A DNA stretch of 64,000 nucleotides, taken from assembly GCA_026982315.1 (NCBI GenBank), contig JALSHI010000026.1, forward strand, positions 1 to 64,000, in the 5' to 3' direction. The position numbers and the translations under genes were made by a program. The notes under the pieces are model-generated. The model searched no databases. It worked only from the letters and a program-made list of their open reading frames with translations, and was not told where the DNA came from. Each line of letters begins with the position of its first letter. Position 1 is the stretch's first letter. Shown in pieces: positions 53,285 through 62,232 of this stretch. The DNA is from Lysobacterales bacterium. GTDB lineage: Bacteria; Pseudomonadota; Gammaproteobacteria; Xanthomonadales; Marinicellaceae.

Positions 53285-54256
53285 TCAGCGGTCGTTATCC
53301 GCCGGCTGTATCGACTCCACCAGATACAAGGGGCGTTGCTTGGTTTCGCTGAACATGCGGCCCAGGTATTCGCCAATCACGCCAAGGGCCATGAGCTGAA
53401 TGCCGCCAAGAAACAAAATCACTGTCATCAGCGAAGGATAGCCGGGCACGTCGCTGCCATGAAGCAGGGTTTTAATGATAATAATCAGCCCGTACACAAA
53501 GGCGAACAGCGCAACGCCCAGGCCGATCCAGGTGGCAAAGCGCAAAGGCACGGTGGAAAAGGCGGTAATGCCATCCATGGCGAAGCGCCAGAGTTTGCCA
53601 AAATTCCACTTGCTGTGACCGGCGGCCCGCGGCTGGCGGTCGAACAGCACGCTGGTTTGCGGATAGCCAATCCAGGCGTATAAACCTTTCATAAAACGGT
53701 TACGTTCCCGCAGTTGCCGCAAGGCCGCCACCGCGCGGCGTGACAGCAAGCGAAAATCGCCGGTATCCCGGGGAATGGGAATTTCCCCCAGGCGATTCAT
53801 CAGCCGGTAAAAACCATGGGCGGTGGCCTTTTTCAGGGCCGACTCGCCATGGCGCTCGCGGCGGGTGGCATAGACCACATCAAAGCCGTTACGCCACTGG
53901 CTCAGCATCTCGGGAATCAGCTCCGGCGGATCTTGTAAATCCACATCCATAATCACCACCGCATCCGCATCGCACAGATCCAGACCGGCGGTCATGGCGT
54001 GTTCTTTGCCGAAATTGCGGCTCAGGTTGATATAGCCCACGCGCTTGTCTTGCTGGTTCAGACGTTGTAATTGCTGCAAGGTGTCATCAGTCGAGCCGTC
54101 ATTGACAAAAAGCACACTCCAGTTGATTGGCTCATGGTCCAGCACGCCATGCAGGCGCTGCATAAAAGCGGGTATGACCGCTTGCTCATTGTAGACCGGT
54201 ACGATGATTTGTAATTTACCGCCGCTGGCAGGCGGGGTGGATTTGGCTGCATTCAT
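53285..54256 (-). CDS. GtrB/DPM1-like polyprenyl-phosphate glycosyltransferase
   Basis: A GT2 enzyme of 323 residues that would load a sugar on undecaprenyl phosphate at the inner membrane. The catalytic domain has IIVPVYNEQAVIPAF, FVNDGSTDDTL, the metal motif MDVDLQDPPELI and DTGDFRLLSRRAV. Two C-terminal helices (GLGVALFAFVYGLIIIIKTLL and LMTVILFLGGIQLMALGVI) end with GEYLGRMFSETKQRP, typical of GtrB. The start is placed at 54256 (MNAAKST); an ATG at 54265 overlaps a TACAAT hexamer. It is downstream of the VanZ-like gene and ends 10 bp from the large glycosyltransferase. Confidence 0.9.
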   Translation of the reverse strand: MNAAKSTPPASGGKLQIIVPVYNEQAVIPAFMQRLHGVLDHEPINWSVLFVNDGSTDDTLQQLQRLNQQDKRVGYINLSRNFGKEHAMTAGLDLCDADAVVIMDVDLQDPPELIPEMLSQWRNGFDVVYATRRERHGESALKKATAHGFYRLMNRLGEIPIPRDTGDFRLLSRRAVAALRQLRERNRFMKGLYAWIGYPQTSVLFDRQPRAAGHSKWNFGKLWRFAMDGITAFSTVPLRFATWIGLGVALFAFVYGLIIIIKTLLHGSDVPGYPSLMTVILFLGGIQLMALGVIGEYLGRMFSETKQRPLYLVESIQPADNDR

Positions 54257-54269
54257 GGCAGGCATTGTA
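54256..54269 (-). promoter_or_regulatory. -10-like hexamer placed for a leaderless gtrB-like transcript
   Basis: On the minus strand TACAAT (54264-54269) is followed by 7 nt and ATG. The upstream -35 region is only T-rich, so this is supported mainly by the shared spacing with mpl, priA and the DUF4442 gene. Confidence 0.3.
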
Positions 54270-54298
54270 ACGTGGTTTTTACAAGAAAAAAGCGGGGT

Positions 54299-54685
54299 TT
54301 AGCGGCGCGGCGATTGTTGCTCGGAGAATAACCAGGTGGCCAGGCGGGTGGCCGCAACCAGCGGCAATAACCACCAGGCGGTGAGTGCGCCACTGCCATT
54401 GGCGGCAAAATCCAGCCAGTCGCCGCTGCGATAGGTGGTGAAAGACTGGGCCACTTCCAGCAGTCCGCTGATGGTTATCAGGGCGGCCAGCCAGTACAGG
54501 TGGTACGAACGGGCCAATAGCAGAAACCAGAGGCTGACTACCGCCCAGGCAAAGAAGTGAGCCAATTTGTCCGAGCCAGGGATGGCCAGCGTGTTGGCGG
54601 GCAATGGCGCCAGAGAAAGCCAAATGATGCCAGCCAGCATCGCCCAGCCCAGTGCCCATAAAATTGTACGACGCAAACTTATCAT
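54299..54685 (-). CDS. VanZ-like membrane protein
   Basis: A 128-residue protein with four predicted membrane helices. The VanZ family mark SDKLAHFFAWAVVSLWFLLL and GLLEVAQSFTTYRSGDWLDFAANGSGALTAWW are clear. VanZ-like proteins are poorly understood; the prototype gives low-level teicoplanin resistance. The start at 54685 (MISLRRTIL) overlaps the stop of the methyltransferase gene by one base (TAATG), so it is coupled. The longer in-frame start lies inside that gene and is rejected. Confidence 0.85.
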   Translation of the reverse strand: MISLRRTILWALGWAMLAGIIWLSLAPLPANTLAIPGSDKLAHFFAWAVVSLWFLLLARSYHLYWLAALITISGLLEVAQSFTTYRSGDWLDFAANGSGALTAWWLLPLVAATRLATWLFSEQQSPRR

Positions 54686-55860
54686 TACAGGGTGTAAAGC
54701 AAATCTGACGAAAATCCGGGGATCCGGGCGGATTCTTCGGAATCCAGGCCCGCAGATGCCCATATGACCTTGAATTTCTCGCCCATTTCCGACGGCAGCA
54801 CCAGCTGTTTCAGCTCGCTGGCGCGCTGGTAGTACTGGCTGTAATGTGCTGAGTCGGCCGAACCAAGGTTGGCTTGAATGCTATTTTCCAGCAAGAAAGC
54901 GCCTTGGGTGGTAAAGCCTTCCACACCCAGATTCGCACCATCCAGCGCCTCGGCCACGGCGGTAAAGTCCACAAATGCCGTGATGTCCTGTAGACCAATC
55001 TGCTGATAGGGGTCGAAATTGGCCTGGTGGCGATGGTGACAAACCAGTGTGCCGCAAGCCCGGTCAGGGTGGTAAAAATCCCGGCGGCTGTAGCCATAGT
55101 CCACCAAAAAAACGCCGCCTTTGCGTAACTGGGCAGTGATGGCCTGGATCCAGGGCGCCAGTTGCGGCAGAAACTCCGAGCGATAACCATCATCCAGCGC
55201 CTGGCACAGTTCAGGTATCTGGGCGGCCAGGTTTTTGTCCATGGGCAGCCAGTGATCGCCAAACCCAGAGTCGGTCAGTTGGACATGCAGGCGTTCATAG
55301 CCATTGGCGCACTGGCGGTTTCGCCGAAAGACCTCAACAGGCAAGGCGTCGATGACCTCATTGGCGAAAACAATGCCTTCAAACGCTTCCTGGGGCGGTG
55401 TATCCAGCCAGTGAACACGGCGGCGCAAGTCAGCGGGCAAAGTGCTTAAGTTGTCTTTTTGCACCTGGCGCAAATGCGCGCTGGTTTCCAGAATCCAGTA
55501 GTGTTCTGGCAGTGTATCTTGCGCCTGCAGCGCCACCAGGACATCGCGCGCAAAAGCGCCGCTGCCTGCGCCCACCTCAACAATGACTGGCTGGCGCAGC
55601 ATGGATAACAGCGGGGAAAAGGCATTGGCAAAGCCATTGGCGAAAAGCGGACCCAACTCCGGGGCGGTGATAAAATCGCCAGCGGCACCCAGTTTTGGCA
55701 AGCCGGCGGAATAGTAGCCCAGCGTAGGCTCGTACAGGGCCATGTGCATGAAGCGGGAAAAAGGTATGGAGCCGTCTTGGCGAATCTGGTGTTGTATCCG
55801 TTCACGCAATGCTACACTCAGGGCTTTGACATCAGCAGGAACTTCATGGGTAGTCATCAT
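54685..55860 (-). CDS. SAM-dependent methyltransferase, MidA/NDUFAF7 family
   Basis: A 391-residue class I methyltransferase of the DUF185 group. The human member methylates an arginine of complex I subunit NDUFS2; bacterial roles are unclear. IPFSRFMHMALYEPTLGYY is the family N-terminal mark, VEVGAGSGAFARDVL is the SAM motif, and VFANEVIDALPVEVF follows. The double ATG at 55857-55860 lies inside the first codons of the divergent SDR gene. It heads the methyltransferase-VanZ-GtrB run. Confidence 0.9.
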   Translation of the reverse strand: MMTTHEVPADVKALSVALRERIQHQIRQDGSIPFSRFMHMALYEPTLGYYSAGLPKLGAAGDFITAPELGPLFANGFANAFSPLLSMLRQPVIVEVGAGSGAFARDVLVALQAQDTLPEHYWILETSAHLRQVQKDNLSTLPADLRRRVHWLDTPPQEAFEGIVFANEVIDALPVEVFRRNRQCANGYERLHVQLTDSGFGDHWLPMDKNLAAQIPELCQALDDGYRSEFLPQLAPWIQAITAQLRKGGVFLVDYGYSRRDFYHPDRACGTLVCHHRHQANFDPYQQIGLQDITAFVDFTAVAEALDGANLGVEGFTTQGAFLLENSIQANLGSADSAHYSQYYQRASELKQLVLPSEMGEKFKVIWASAGLDSEESARIPGFSSDLLYTL

Positions 55861-56631
55861 CAGATATCCGAAGGCAAGGCGCGGTCACCGGCACCGGTGG
55901 CGCTGGTGACCGGTTCGGCGCGACGTTTGGGGTCGGCCATCGCCCGCTATTTGCATGACAAAGGTTATGACGTGGTGCTGCATTATCGGCAATCGAAGGC
56001 GCAAACGCAAGCGCTGCTGGCAGCACTCAATACACAGCGGCCTGGCAGTGCCCATGCCATTCAGGCCCCTTTAAGCCTGCACACCGACTATCAGGCGCTG
56101 ATGGACTCGGTCATGACAGCCGCCGGACGGCTGGATCTGCTGGTCAACAATGCCTCGGCATTTTTTCCAACGCCAGTGGGTCAAATCAGCGTTGATGATT
56201 TTCAGCAATTATTTGACAGCAATGTGGCCGGCCCCCTGTTACTTTCCCAGGCCGCTGGGGATGAACTGGCCAGACATCGTGGCAGTATTGTGAACCTGGT
56301 CGACATTCATGCGGACAAGCCGCTGAAGGGCTATCCGGTGTACTCCATGGCCAAAGCCGCCAATGCCATGATGGTCAAATCCCTGGCCAAGGAACTGGCG
56401 CCGCATGTGCGGGTCAATGGTGTGGCGCCGGGGTGTATTTTGTGGCCGGAAGAAAGCAACGCTAACACGGAATTGACAGATCAGAGCCAACAAGACATAT
56501 TAAGCCGCATCGCCCTGGGCCGCACAGGCTCGCCCCAGGACATTGCCGAAGCAGTTTATTTTTTGGCCACTGCCGAGTATGTCACTGGCCATATTCTGGT
56601 TGTGGATGGCGGACGCAGCCTGAACATGTAA
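55846..56631 (+). CDS. Short-chain dehydrogenase, pteridine reductase-like
   Basis: A 261-residue SDR. The NADP loop reads TGSARRLGSAIA, the Arg-containing TGxxRR form of pteridine reductases and FolM. NNASAFFPT, the Asp-containing VNLVDIHADKPLKGYPVYSMAKAA (catalytic Tyr and Lys) and a C-terminal VDGGRSLNM follow. It may reduce dihydropteridines or supply tetrahydromonapterin. The start at 55846 follows AGGA at 7 nt; it overlaps the divergent methyltransferase start by 15 bp, so the two genes share their 5' ends. Confidence 0.88.
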   Translation: MGSHHQISEGKARSPAPVALVTGSARRLGSAIARYLHDKGYDVVLHYRQSKAQTQALLAALNTQRPGSAHAIQAPLSLHTDYQALMDSVMTAAGRLDLLVNNASAFFPTPVGQISVDDFQQLFDSNVAGPLLLSQAAGDELARHRGSIVNLVDIHADKPLKGYPVYSMAKAANAMMVKSLAKELAPHVRVNGVAPGCILWPEESNANTELTDQSQQDILSRIALGRTGSPQDIAEAVYFLATAEYVTGHILVVDGGRSLNM

Positions 56632-56653
56632 ACAAACGGAAAGGAAAACCAGC

Positions 56654-57358
56654 ATGGAACAGCAAGTTCAACAGGCGCGCAGTAGTAGCCGGTCATCCTC
56701 GCCACGGCTTGAAATCACTTCGACGGCGCTTACTTGTCAACGACACCCTTGCTTGTGTATACATCAGCCGGGCCCCGTAAAAGACCTGCACCAGGCGCGC
56801 CGCGCCGGACGGCAGTGGATGCGGCAACAACTGGCGCGGATCACCAGCCAGCCGATGGCGGATGACGCCATTGTGTATTCGGCCAATGGCAAACCGCAAT
56901 GGTCTGGCGTGAACTGGGGCTTCTCCTATACCCATAGCCAGGGACATTTGGCGCTGCTGGTGGCGCCGGGGCAAACCGATGTGGGGCTGGATATGGAGAA
57001 AGTTCAGTCCCGTCGCCCTTTAATGAAAATCGCGCGTCGCTATTTTTCTCCGGTGGAGACAGCCGCTTTGGCAAGGCTAAGAGGTACAGACCAGACACTG
57101 GCGTTTTATGCCTTGTGGACAGCAAAGGAAGCCATGACCAAACGGCACGGTGGACGTTTGTGGTTGTCATTGCAAAAACCGGTACCCGTTGCGATCGAGG
57201 AAGCCATGGTGGAAAGCGGACCTGCAGAGACCCTGATCTGGCTCTATGAGAATAACCAGCAGTTGATGTTGTGCCTGCATCTAACCCAGGCCGTCGACAA
57301 CCTGGTTGTGGTGGCGCCGCCACACTGGCGGTTGACAACATGGTACTGGCCGGTATGA
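56654..57358 (+). CDS. 4'-phosphopantetheinyl transferase (Sfp/AcpT type)
   Basis: Transfers the phosphopantetheine arm of CoA to a carrier protein. The metal-binding motif GLDMEKVQ (about 112-119) and WTAKEAMTKRHG (about 155-166) are the two signature blocks; GKPQWSGVNWGFSYTHSQGHLALLV is also typical. The 234-residue length fits the Sfp/HetI group. AAGGA precedes the start. No polyketide or non-ribosomal peptide gene is in view, so the carrier protein is unknown. Its stop overlaps the next gene (ATGA). Confidence 0.92.
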   Translation: MEQQVQQARSSSRSSSPRLEITSTALTCQRHPCLCIHQPGPVKDLHQARRAGRQWMRQQLARITSQPMADDAIVYSANGKPQWSGVNWGFSYTHSQGHLALLVAPGQTDVGLDMEKVQSRRPLMKIARRYFSPVETAALARLRGTDQTLAFYALWTAKEAMTKRHGGRLWLSLQKPVPVAIEEAMVESGPAETLIWLYENNQQLMLCLHLTQAVDNLVVVAPPHWRLTTWYWPV

Positions 57359-59112
57359 ATTCTCTGGCGACTCGCTACAGTCAATGGGCGACCGTGTTAC
57401 TCATTGTCGTCGTGCTTTCTGCCTGTCACCAGTCACCGGCGTTTCTCAAGCGGGTGGATGAAACCATGCAGATTGCCAAAGGCGCTGACAGCAGTTGCCC
57501 GGCCGCTGATGCCAGGCGGTGCGCGCTGGATACGCCACTGGAACAGCTATGGCGCGATTACCAGTACGATGGCCGCCCGCGAGTGGTTTTGCTGGAAAAA
57601 GGCACGGATGCCTTGTTATTGCGTCTGCACCTGATTAAAGCGGCCCAGCGTCGCATTGATATCCAAACATTTATCTGGGTGGATGACGAAGCCGGTCATC
57701 TGGTGTTGCAGGAGTTGCTGGCCGCCGCCCGCCGGGGTGTCCAGGTCAATGTCATCATCGACCAGTTGTTTTCCATGGACAATACCTGGCTGTTGTCGGA
57801 GCTGGCGACACTCCATAAAAACCTTCGTATCAAGCTGTTTAACCCGGTGTTCCGGGAAGCGCATACCTCCAAGTTTGACTTTTTCAGCGCACTGGCTTGC
57901 TGCCTCTCCAGCCTTAACCGACGCATGCATAACAAGGTTTTTCTGGTGGACGGACGCTACGGCATCACCGGCGGGCGTAATTATCAGGACCGCTACTTTG
58001 ACTGGGATCCGGCCTTTAATTACCGGGATCGGGATGCACTGGTGGTGGGTGCGGCGGCCGCGCAAGTGCAAGAGTCCTTTGATGAATTTTGGGCTCACCC
58101 CTACAGCGTTGCGCTGGAACATCTGGATGATGTCAGCCAGCGAATCCTGAACGGCCAGCGCAATCATTCGGAATGGAACACACCCCTGGCGCCGCATGCC
58201 CGTCAAATGGTGATTCAGACTTTTGACTATGCCCTCATCCGCCAAAAATTTGTCGATACCGCCTTGCGGGCTGATTCAGTTCGTTATTTTAGCGACTCGC
58301 CGGACAAGGTGGTTCGCAGTCGCAGTGGCAAACAGGCCAACAAGGCCCTGAGCAGGGAGATTCGCGACCTGATGCTTTCGGCACGGCAGGAAGTCATTAT
58401 GCAAACCCCTTATCTGGTGCTGAGCCGCAAGGCCTACCGGGCCTTGAAAAAATTGCGCCGTCAACACCCGGATATTCGTTTGCTGGTGTCGACCAACAGT
58501 CTGGCCTCTACGGACGCCTTTTATGTGTATGCCATTTCCTTCAAACACAAGCGGCGTTATCTCAAGCGGCTGGGTTTGCTGATCTACGAGTACAAGCCCA
58601 AACCCGGCTACTGGCGTGAGATGTTCGCCTCACCGGTGGTGAATGAAAATACCCGTTTTGGCCTGCATGCGAAATCTTTTGTCATTGACAATTACCTGTC
58701 TTTGATTGGCTCGCACAATTTTGATCACCGTTCAGATACCCTGAATACGGAAGCGGGTTTGATTATCAGGTCAGCGGCCGTGGCGCAGGCGCTGAAAACC
58801 GCCATCAAACGCGATACCGATCCGGAAAACAGCTGGGTGGTGGCGCCTAAGCAACAAGTGCCGTTGTGGAGCGCCTTCAGCGGATTGATTGCCAGCCTGT
58901 CACGCGCCTTGCCGGTCTTTGATGTGTGGCCTTTTCGCTATTCCAGCAGCTACGAATTATTGTCACCTTACCCGGCGGTGGAGCCTGGACACCCGGATTT
59001 TTATCGAAACTACCGGCCAGTGGGCAGTTTTCCGGGTGTGAATTTGTCATCCAAGCAGATTCAGACCATAATTATCAGCGCTTTTGCCGGTTTTGCCGAG
59101 CCGGTCATGTAG
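57355..59112 (+). CDS. Phospholipase D-family lipoprotein, cardiolipin synthase C-like
   Basis: A 585-residue protein with two HKD motifs, MHNKVFLVDG near 190 (with GGRNYQDRYF after it) and LHAKSFVIDN near 437 (with GSHNFDHRS). The spacing and the GGRN block resemble ClsC, which makes cardiolipin from phosphatidylglycerol and phosphatidylethanolamine. An N-terminal lipobox (VVLSAC) indicates a lipoprotein exposed to the periplasm, unlike E. coli ClsC. The start at 57355 overlaps the transferase stop. No YmdB-type partner is adjacent. Confidence 0.88.
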   Translation: MNSLATRYSQWATVLLIVVVLSACHQSPAFLKRVDETMQIAKGADSSCPAADARRCALDTPLEQLWRDYQYDGRPRVVLLEKGTDALLLRLHLIKAAQRRIDIQTFIWVDDEAGHLVLQELLAAARRGVQVNVIIDQLFSMDNTWLLSELATLHKNLRIKLFNPVFREAHTSKFDFFSALACCLSSLNRRMHNKVFLVDGRYGITGGRNYQDRYFDWDPAFNYRDRDALVVGAAAAQVQESFDEFWAHPYSVALEHLDDVSQRILNGQRNHSEWNTPLAPHARQMVIQTFDYALIRQKFVDTALRADSVRYFSDSPDKVVRSRSGKQANKALSREIRDLMLSARQEVIMQTPYLVLSRKAYRALKKLRRQHPDIRLLVSTNSLASTDAFYVYAISFKHKRRYLKRLGLLIYEYKPKPGYWREMFASPVVNENTRFGLHAKSFVIDNYLSLIGSHNFDHRSDTLNTEAGLIIRSAAVAQALKTAIKRDTDPENSWVVAPKQQVPLWSAFSGLIASLSRALPVFDVWPFRYSSSYELLSPYPAVEPGHPDFYRNYRPVGSFPGVNLSSKQIQTIIISAFAGFAEPVM

Positions 59113-59186
59113 CCTTGTCACCGGTTGAGTTGCCGTCACTCGTCGCGTGACGCCTTGTCAGCTTTTGGAGAGCGCTAGTCAGCACC

Positions 59187-60542
59187 ATGTTAACCACCTT
59201 AAAAAAAATCTTTGCAGGCCTTATCGTTCTGGCCGTTGTCGTGTTTGCCCTGTCCCTGTGGCAGTCCAACAAGCGGGCCTCCATTCTGGTGGACAACCTG
59301 GCTGAAACGGCATCAGCCGCTGGCCAGTGGGACTGGTCGAGTATCAGCAGTGACACCGAAGGCACGGTTCACATCCGGGATGTGAGCTTTCAGCCGGCGG
59401 GTTTCCGTCAGCGTGTGGAAATCGATGACATTACCTTAAGTTTGGACCCGCTGTTTCTGTTCAAGGCCAGTCTTGATGAATTGCGTCACTATTTGCCCCG
59501 GCATATGAACATCAAGCTGGAAGGGGTGCGCCTGCAACCCCATGGGCCTCAGGATTTTCAGCAAGCCTTGATAGAGCGGGGTTACTGGCCAGCTGTGGTG
59601 GGCTATCTGGGCGCGCCTGGTTGTGGTGACAATGCGCCCTGGGCTTTTAGCCTGTCCCAATGGCAAGCCATTATGCAGGGTGAACCGGTGACTTATAACC
59701 TGAATTTTTTCTACGAACACAATGGCGATGACAGCATTGATTTTCAGGCGGATACGGAAGCGGAGAATCTGTGGATGTCCTCCTGGTCAGGGCAAATGAA
59801 ATCAGCGGTGGGTCGCAACGAGTTTTCCTTTGAGGACTTTTTACTCAAGGACTTGTTTTATTATCACCAGGACAACGGTTTTAATGAACGTCGCAATCAA
59901 CTGTGTGCCCAGCGCTATCAGGGCTCATTTGGCGCTTATCGGAAAAACAGCGCGCAAATCGTACAAAACCTGATACGAACCTTGGCGGGCAAGGAACTGC
60001 CAGACAAGCTGCTGAACTGGTATCAGCGCACCTTGTTGCCCAAGGCAGAGTTTTTTGCCGAGTTTCATTTGGGGAAAACCATTTATCTGGATGAACTGTT
60101 CTCCATGCCGCAAAATGTGTTCCTTGCCCAGTCGGACATTGCCGTGGGTTTGGGCGAAAGCGACCCGGAACCCGTTCACTTGCAGCCCATTTCTTACGAC
60201 AAGGTGGATGCTGATGTTCTGGTTCAGGCCTATCGCGAGGATGTTCTTCGGCAGAAGCAAGCCAGACAACAGCACGCAAGCAAGGCCAAAGACAAGCATC
60301 GTTTAACGGTTAAAAAGGTGATTGGCGGCACAGTGGCGCGGTACCGCCGTGTGGATGACCTGACTGAGGCTGTAGGGCGAAAAGCCCGTCTGCGGACACG
60401 CAAGGGGCGGGTGATTAACGGTGTGGTGCGGCAGGTGACCGGTGACACGGTGATTGTGGAAGTGCATTATGTTACCGGCATGGCGGAGTTCAATCTGGCC
60501 CGTCGAGACATTACCAGTGTTGAGGTGTTAATTGCCCGGTGA
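59187..60542 (+). CDS. Membrane-anchored protein of unknown function
   Basis: A 451-residue protein with one N-terminal helix (IFAGLIVLAVVVFALSLW) and a large extracytoplasmic part. It contains beta-rich segments such as VEIDDITLSLDPLFLF, a region with two Cys (GAPGCGD and NQLCAQRY), and a basic linker (RQKQARQQHASKAKDKHR). A separate C-terminal domain (about 395-450; GRKARLRTRKGRVINGVV, TGDTVIVEVHYVTG) resembles an SH3- or Sm-like barrel. I recognise no family for the main part. It lies 74 bp after the phospholipase gene and 5 bp before the ABC permease gene. Confidence 0.75.
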   Translation: MLTTLKKIFAGLIVLAVVVFALSLWQSNKRASILVDNLAETASAAGQWDWSSISSDTEGTVHIRDVSFQPAGFRQRVEIDDITLSLDPLFLFKASLDELRHYLPRHMNIKLEGVRLQPHGPQDFQQALIERGYWPAVVGYLGAPGCGDNAPWAFSLSQWQAIMQGEPVTYNLNFFYEHNGDDSIDFQADTEAENLWMSSWSGQMKSAVGRNEFSFEDFLLKDLFYYHQDNGFNERRNQLCAQRYQGSFGAYRKNSAQIVQNLIRTLAGKELPDKLLNWYQRTLLPKAEFFAEFHLGKTIYLDELFSMPQNVFLAQSDIAVGLGESDPEPVHLQPISYDKVDADVLVQAYREDVLRQKQARQQHASKAKDKHRLTVKKVIGGTVARYRRVDDLTEAVGRKARLRTRKGRVINGVVRQVTGDTVIVEVHYVTGMAEFNLARRDITSVEVLIAR

Positions 60543-60547
60543 AGCCC

Positions 60548-61507
60548 ATGCTGCGTTTGGGTTTAATATTCGTTGTGCTGGTCATGCTGGTGCCTGCGGC
60601 ACTGTTGTGGGGTGGAGACGGGTTTTCCCATCCGACGGTGTTATGGACCTCGAACACGAACCACACAACGGCGGCCATTATCTGGCAGTTACGCTGGCCG
60701 CGGGTGGTGACAGCCGTTAATGTGGGCGCACTGCTGGCTGTGGCCGGTGTGGTGGTGCAGAATCTTTTCAAGAATCCTCTGGCGGACCCCTATATTCTCG
60801 GAGTGTCTTCCGGGGCGGCCCTGAGCTATTTGCTGGCCAGCGCCTTGGGCTTGACGGTGCCGGTTATGCTGGCCAGCCTGGCAGGCGCTGCCCTGGCGTT
60901 GTTTGCATTGCTGGTTTTATCCTGGCGATATTTGCGGCACATTGAGCGGGTTTTGCTCAATGGTGTCATGCTTTCATTCGGATTTTCGGCGCTCATCAGT
61001 ATTATCCTGGTGCTGTCAAAGCAAACATTAACGCAATCCTTGCTGTTTTGGCTGATGGGTGATTTATCACATAGCCCCCTGCGCTGGTGGCCACTGGCGC
61101 TGGTGATTCTGGTTGTGCTGGGCCTTGGCCGGGGCTGGCGCGAACTGGATGTATTGGCGCGCGGCAATCGTTTTGCAGAAAAAACCGGCGTGTCTGTGGC
61201 GGCGCTGAACCTGACTTTACTGTTCACGGCCGCCGTTCTGGTGGCCGCAGCGGTGAGTCTGTCAGGCCCCATTGGTTTTGTGGGTTTGATGGTGCCACAT
61301 ATTTCTCGCCAACTGGTGGGTTTTTCCCATCGCTATTTGTTGCCCGCCGTTGCCATGAATGGCGCTATTGTTGTCCTGCTGGCTGACACCCTGGCGCGCA
61401 GCATGGCAGCGCCGGTGCAATTACCGGCCGGCGCCATCACCGCCTTGCTGGGCGTGGTGTTTTTTATGCTGTTGCAACGCAGGAAAAGCGGATGGCAGCA
61501 CTTCTGA
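60548..61507 (+). CDS. ABC transporter permease, BtuC/FecCD type
   Basis: An inner-membrane permease for vitamin B12, ferric siderophore or heme-type substrates. About nine to ten membrane helices are seen, with family motifs WPRVVTAVNVGALLAVAGVVVQ, FKNPLADPYILGVSSGAAL and SGPIGFVGLMVPHISRQLVG. The ATG at 60548 has GGTGA at 5 nt; a GTG at 60539 is an alternative. It gives 319 residues. It overlaps the ATPase gene by 16 nt. No binding protein or TonB receptor gene is adjacent and no cobalamin riboswitch is seen, so the substrate stays open. Confidence 0.93.
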   Translation: MLRLGLIFVVLVMLVPAALLWGGDGFSHPTVLWTSNTNHTTAAIIWQLRWPRVVTAVNVGALLAVAGVVVQNLFKNPLADPYILGVSSGAALSYLLASALGLTVPVMLASLAGAALALFALLVLSWRYLRHIERVLLNGVMLSFGFSALISIILVLSKQTLTQSLLFWLMGDLSHSPLRWWPLALVILVVLGLGRGWRELDVLARGNRFAEKTGVSVAALNLTLLFTAAVLVAAAVSLSGPIGFVGLMVPHISRQLVGFSHRYLLPAVAMNGAIVVLLADTLARSMAAPVQLPAGAITALLGVVFFMLLQRRKSGWQHF

Positions 61508-62232
61508 AAACGCGCAAGCTGCAAGTAAAGCGTGCCCACAAGGCGCTTTTTGAGCCCTTGGACTGGCACGTGCAAACCGGCCAGTTCTGGCTTTTGGCCG
61601 GGGCCAATGGTTGTGGCAAAAGCACCCTGCTGGAAACCGTGGCCGGCTTGCATGCGGACTTTACCGGTGACCTTGAGCTGGCAGGCCGTCCTTTGAAACA
61701 TTGGCGCAGCCGTGGCCGGGCGCGACAGGTGAGTTATTTGCCACAGTCCCAGGAAGCCACGCCGCCATGTAGTGTGGCTGAAGCCTTGCACATGGGCAGC
61801 TATGCCTGGGGCAGTCAGGCATCTGAGCAGTGGCAACAAATCGTGATTCAGGCTTTGGGCTTGTCCGCATGGCTCCATCGGCCTCTGGCCCATTTGTCCG
61901 GTGGCCAGCGGCGGGCGGTGGAACTGGCGACCAGCCTGATTCAGGATTCCCCTTTGTTGCTGCTGGATGAACCGTTGGGCCAGTTTGATATGGCTTTTCG
62001 CTTGCGGGTGCTGGAGTTTTTGCGCCAGCAATCGCACAAGGCCATCATCATGGCCAGCCATGACCTTGTGTTGACACCGGAATACGCCACTCACGGCTTG
62101 CTGATTTTTGCCGATAGTCACACCCGGCAAGGCAAAATTGCTGATATGATGAAGCCGGATCAATTGATGGCCTTACTTGACTGGCCGCACACGGAGACAT
62201 TGAATCGATTATGGGAAAGTCGCAGGCTGTAA
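61492..62232 (+). CDS. ABC transporter ATPase, BtuD/FecE type
   Basis: A 246-residue ATPase for the preceding permease. Walker A GANGCGKST, the Q-loop region (YLPQSQEATPP), signature HLSGGQRRAVELA, Walker B LLLLDEP and switch His in MASHDLVL are intact. HTRQGKIADMM resembles the end of BtuD/FecE proteins. The start lies 16 nt inside the permease gene; GGA precedes it. Its 3' end overlaps the PilB/GspE-like gene by 22 nt. Confidence 0.94.
   Translation: MAALLKTRKLQVKRAHKALFEPLDWHVQTGQFWLLAGANGCGKSTLLETVAGLHADFTGDLELAGRPLKHWRSRGRARQVSYLPQSQEATPPCSVAEALHMGSYAWGSQASEQWQQIVIQALGLSAWLHRPLAHLSGGQRRAVELATSLIQDSPLLLLDEPLGQFDMAFRLRVLEFLRQQSHKAIIMASHDLVLTPEYATHGLLIFADSHTRQGKIADMMKPDQLMALLDWPHTETLNRLWESRRL

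Noticed and set aside
60548-62232. Definite assignment of the ABC pair to vitamin B12
   Set aside because: BtuCD and FecCD/HmuUV types cannot be separated by the visible motifs, and no cobalamin riboswitch, binding protein or receptor gene is nearby.
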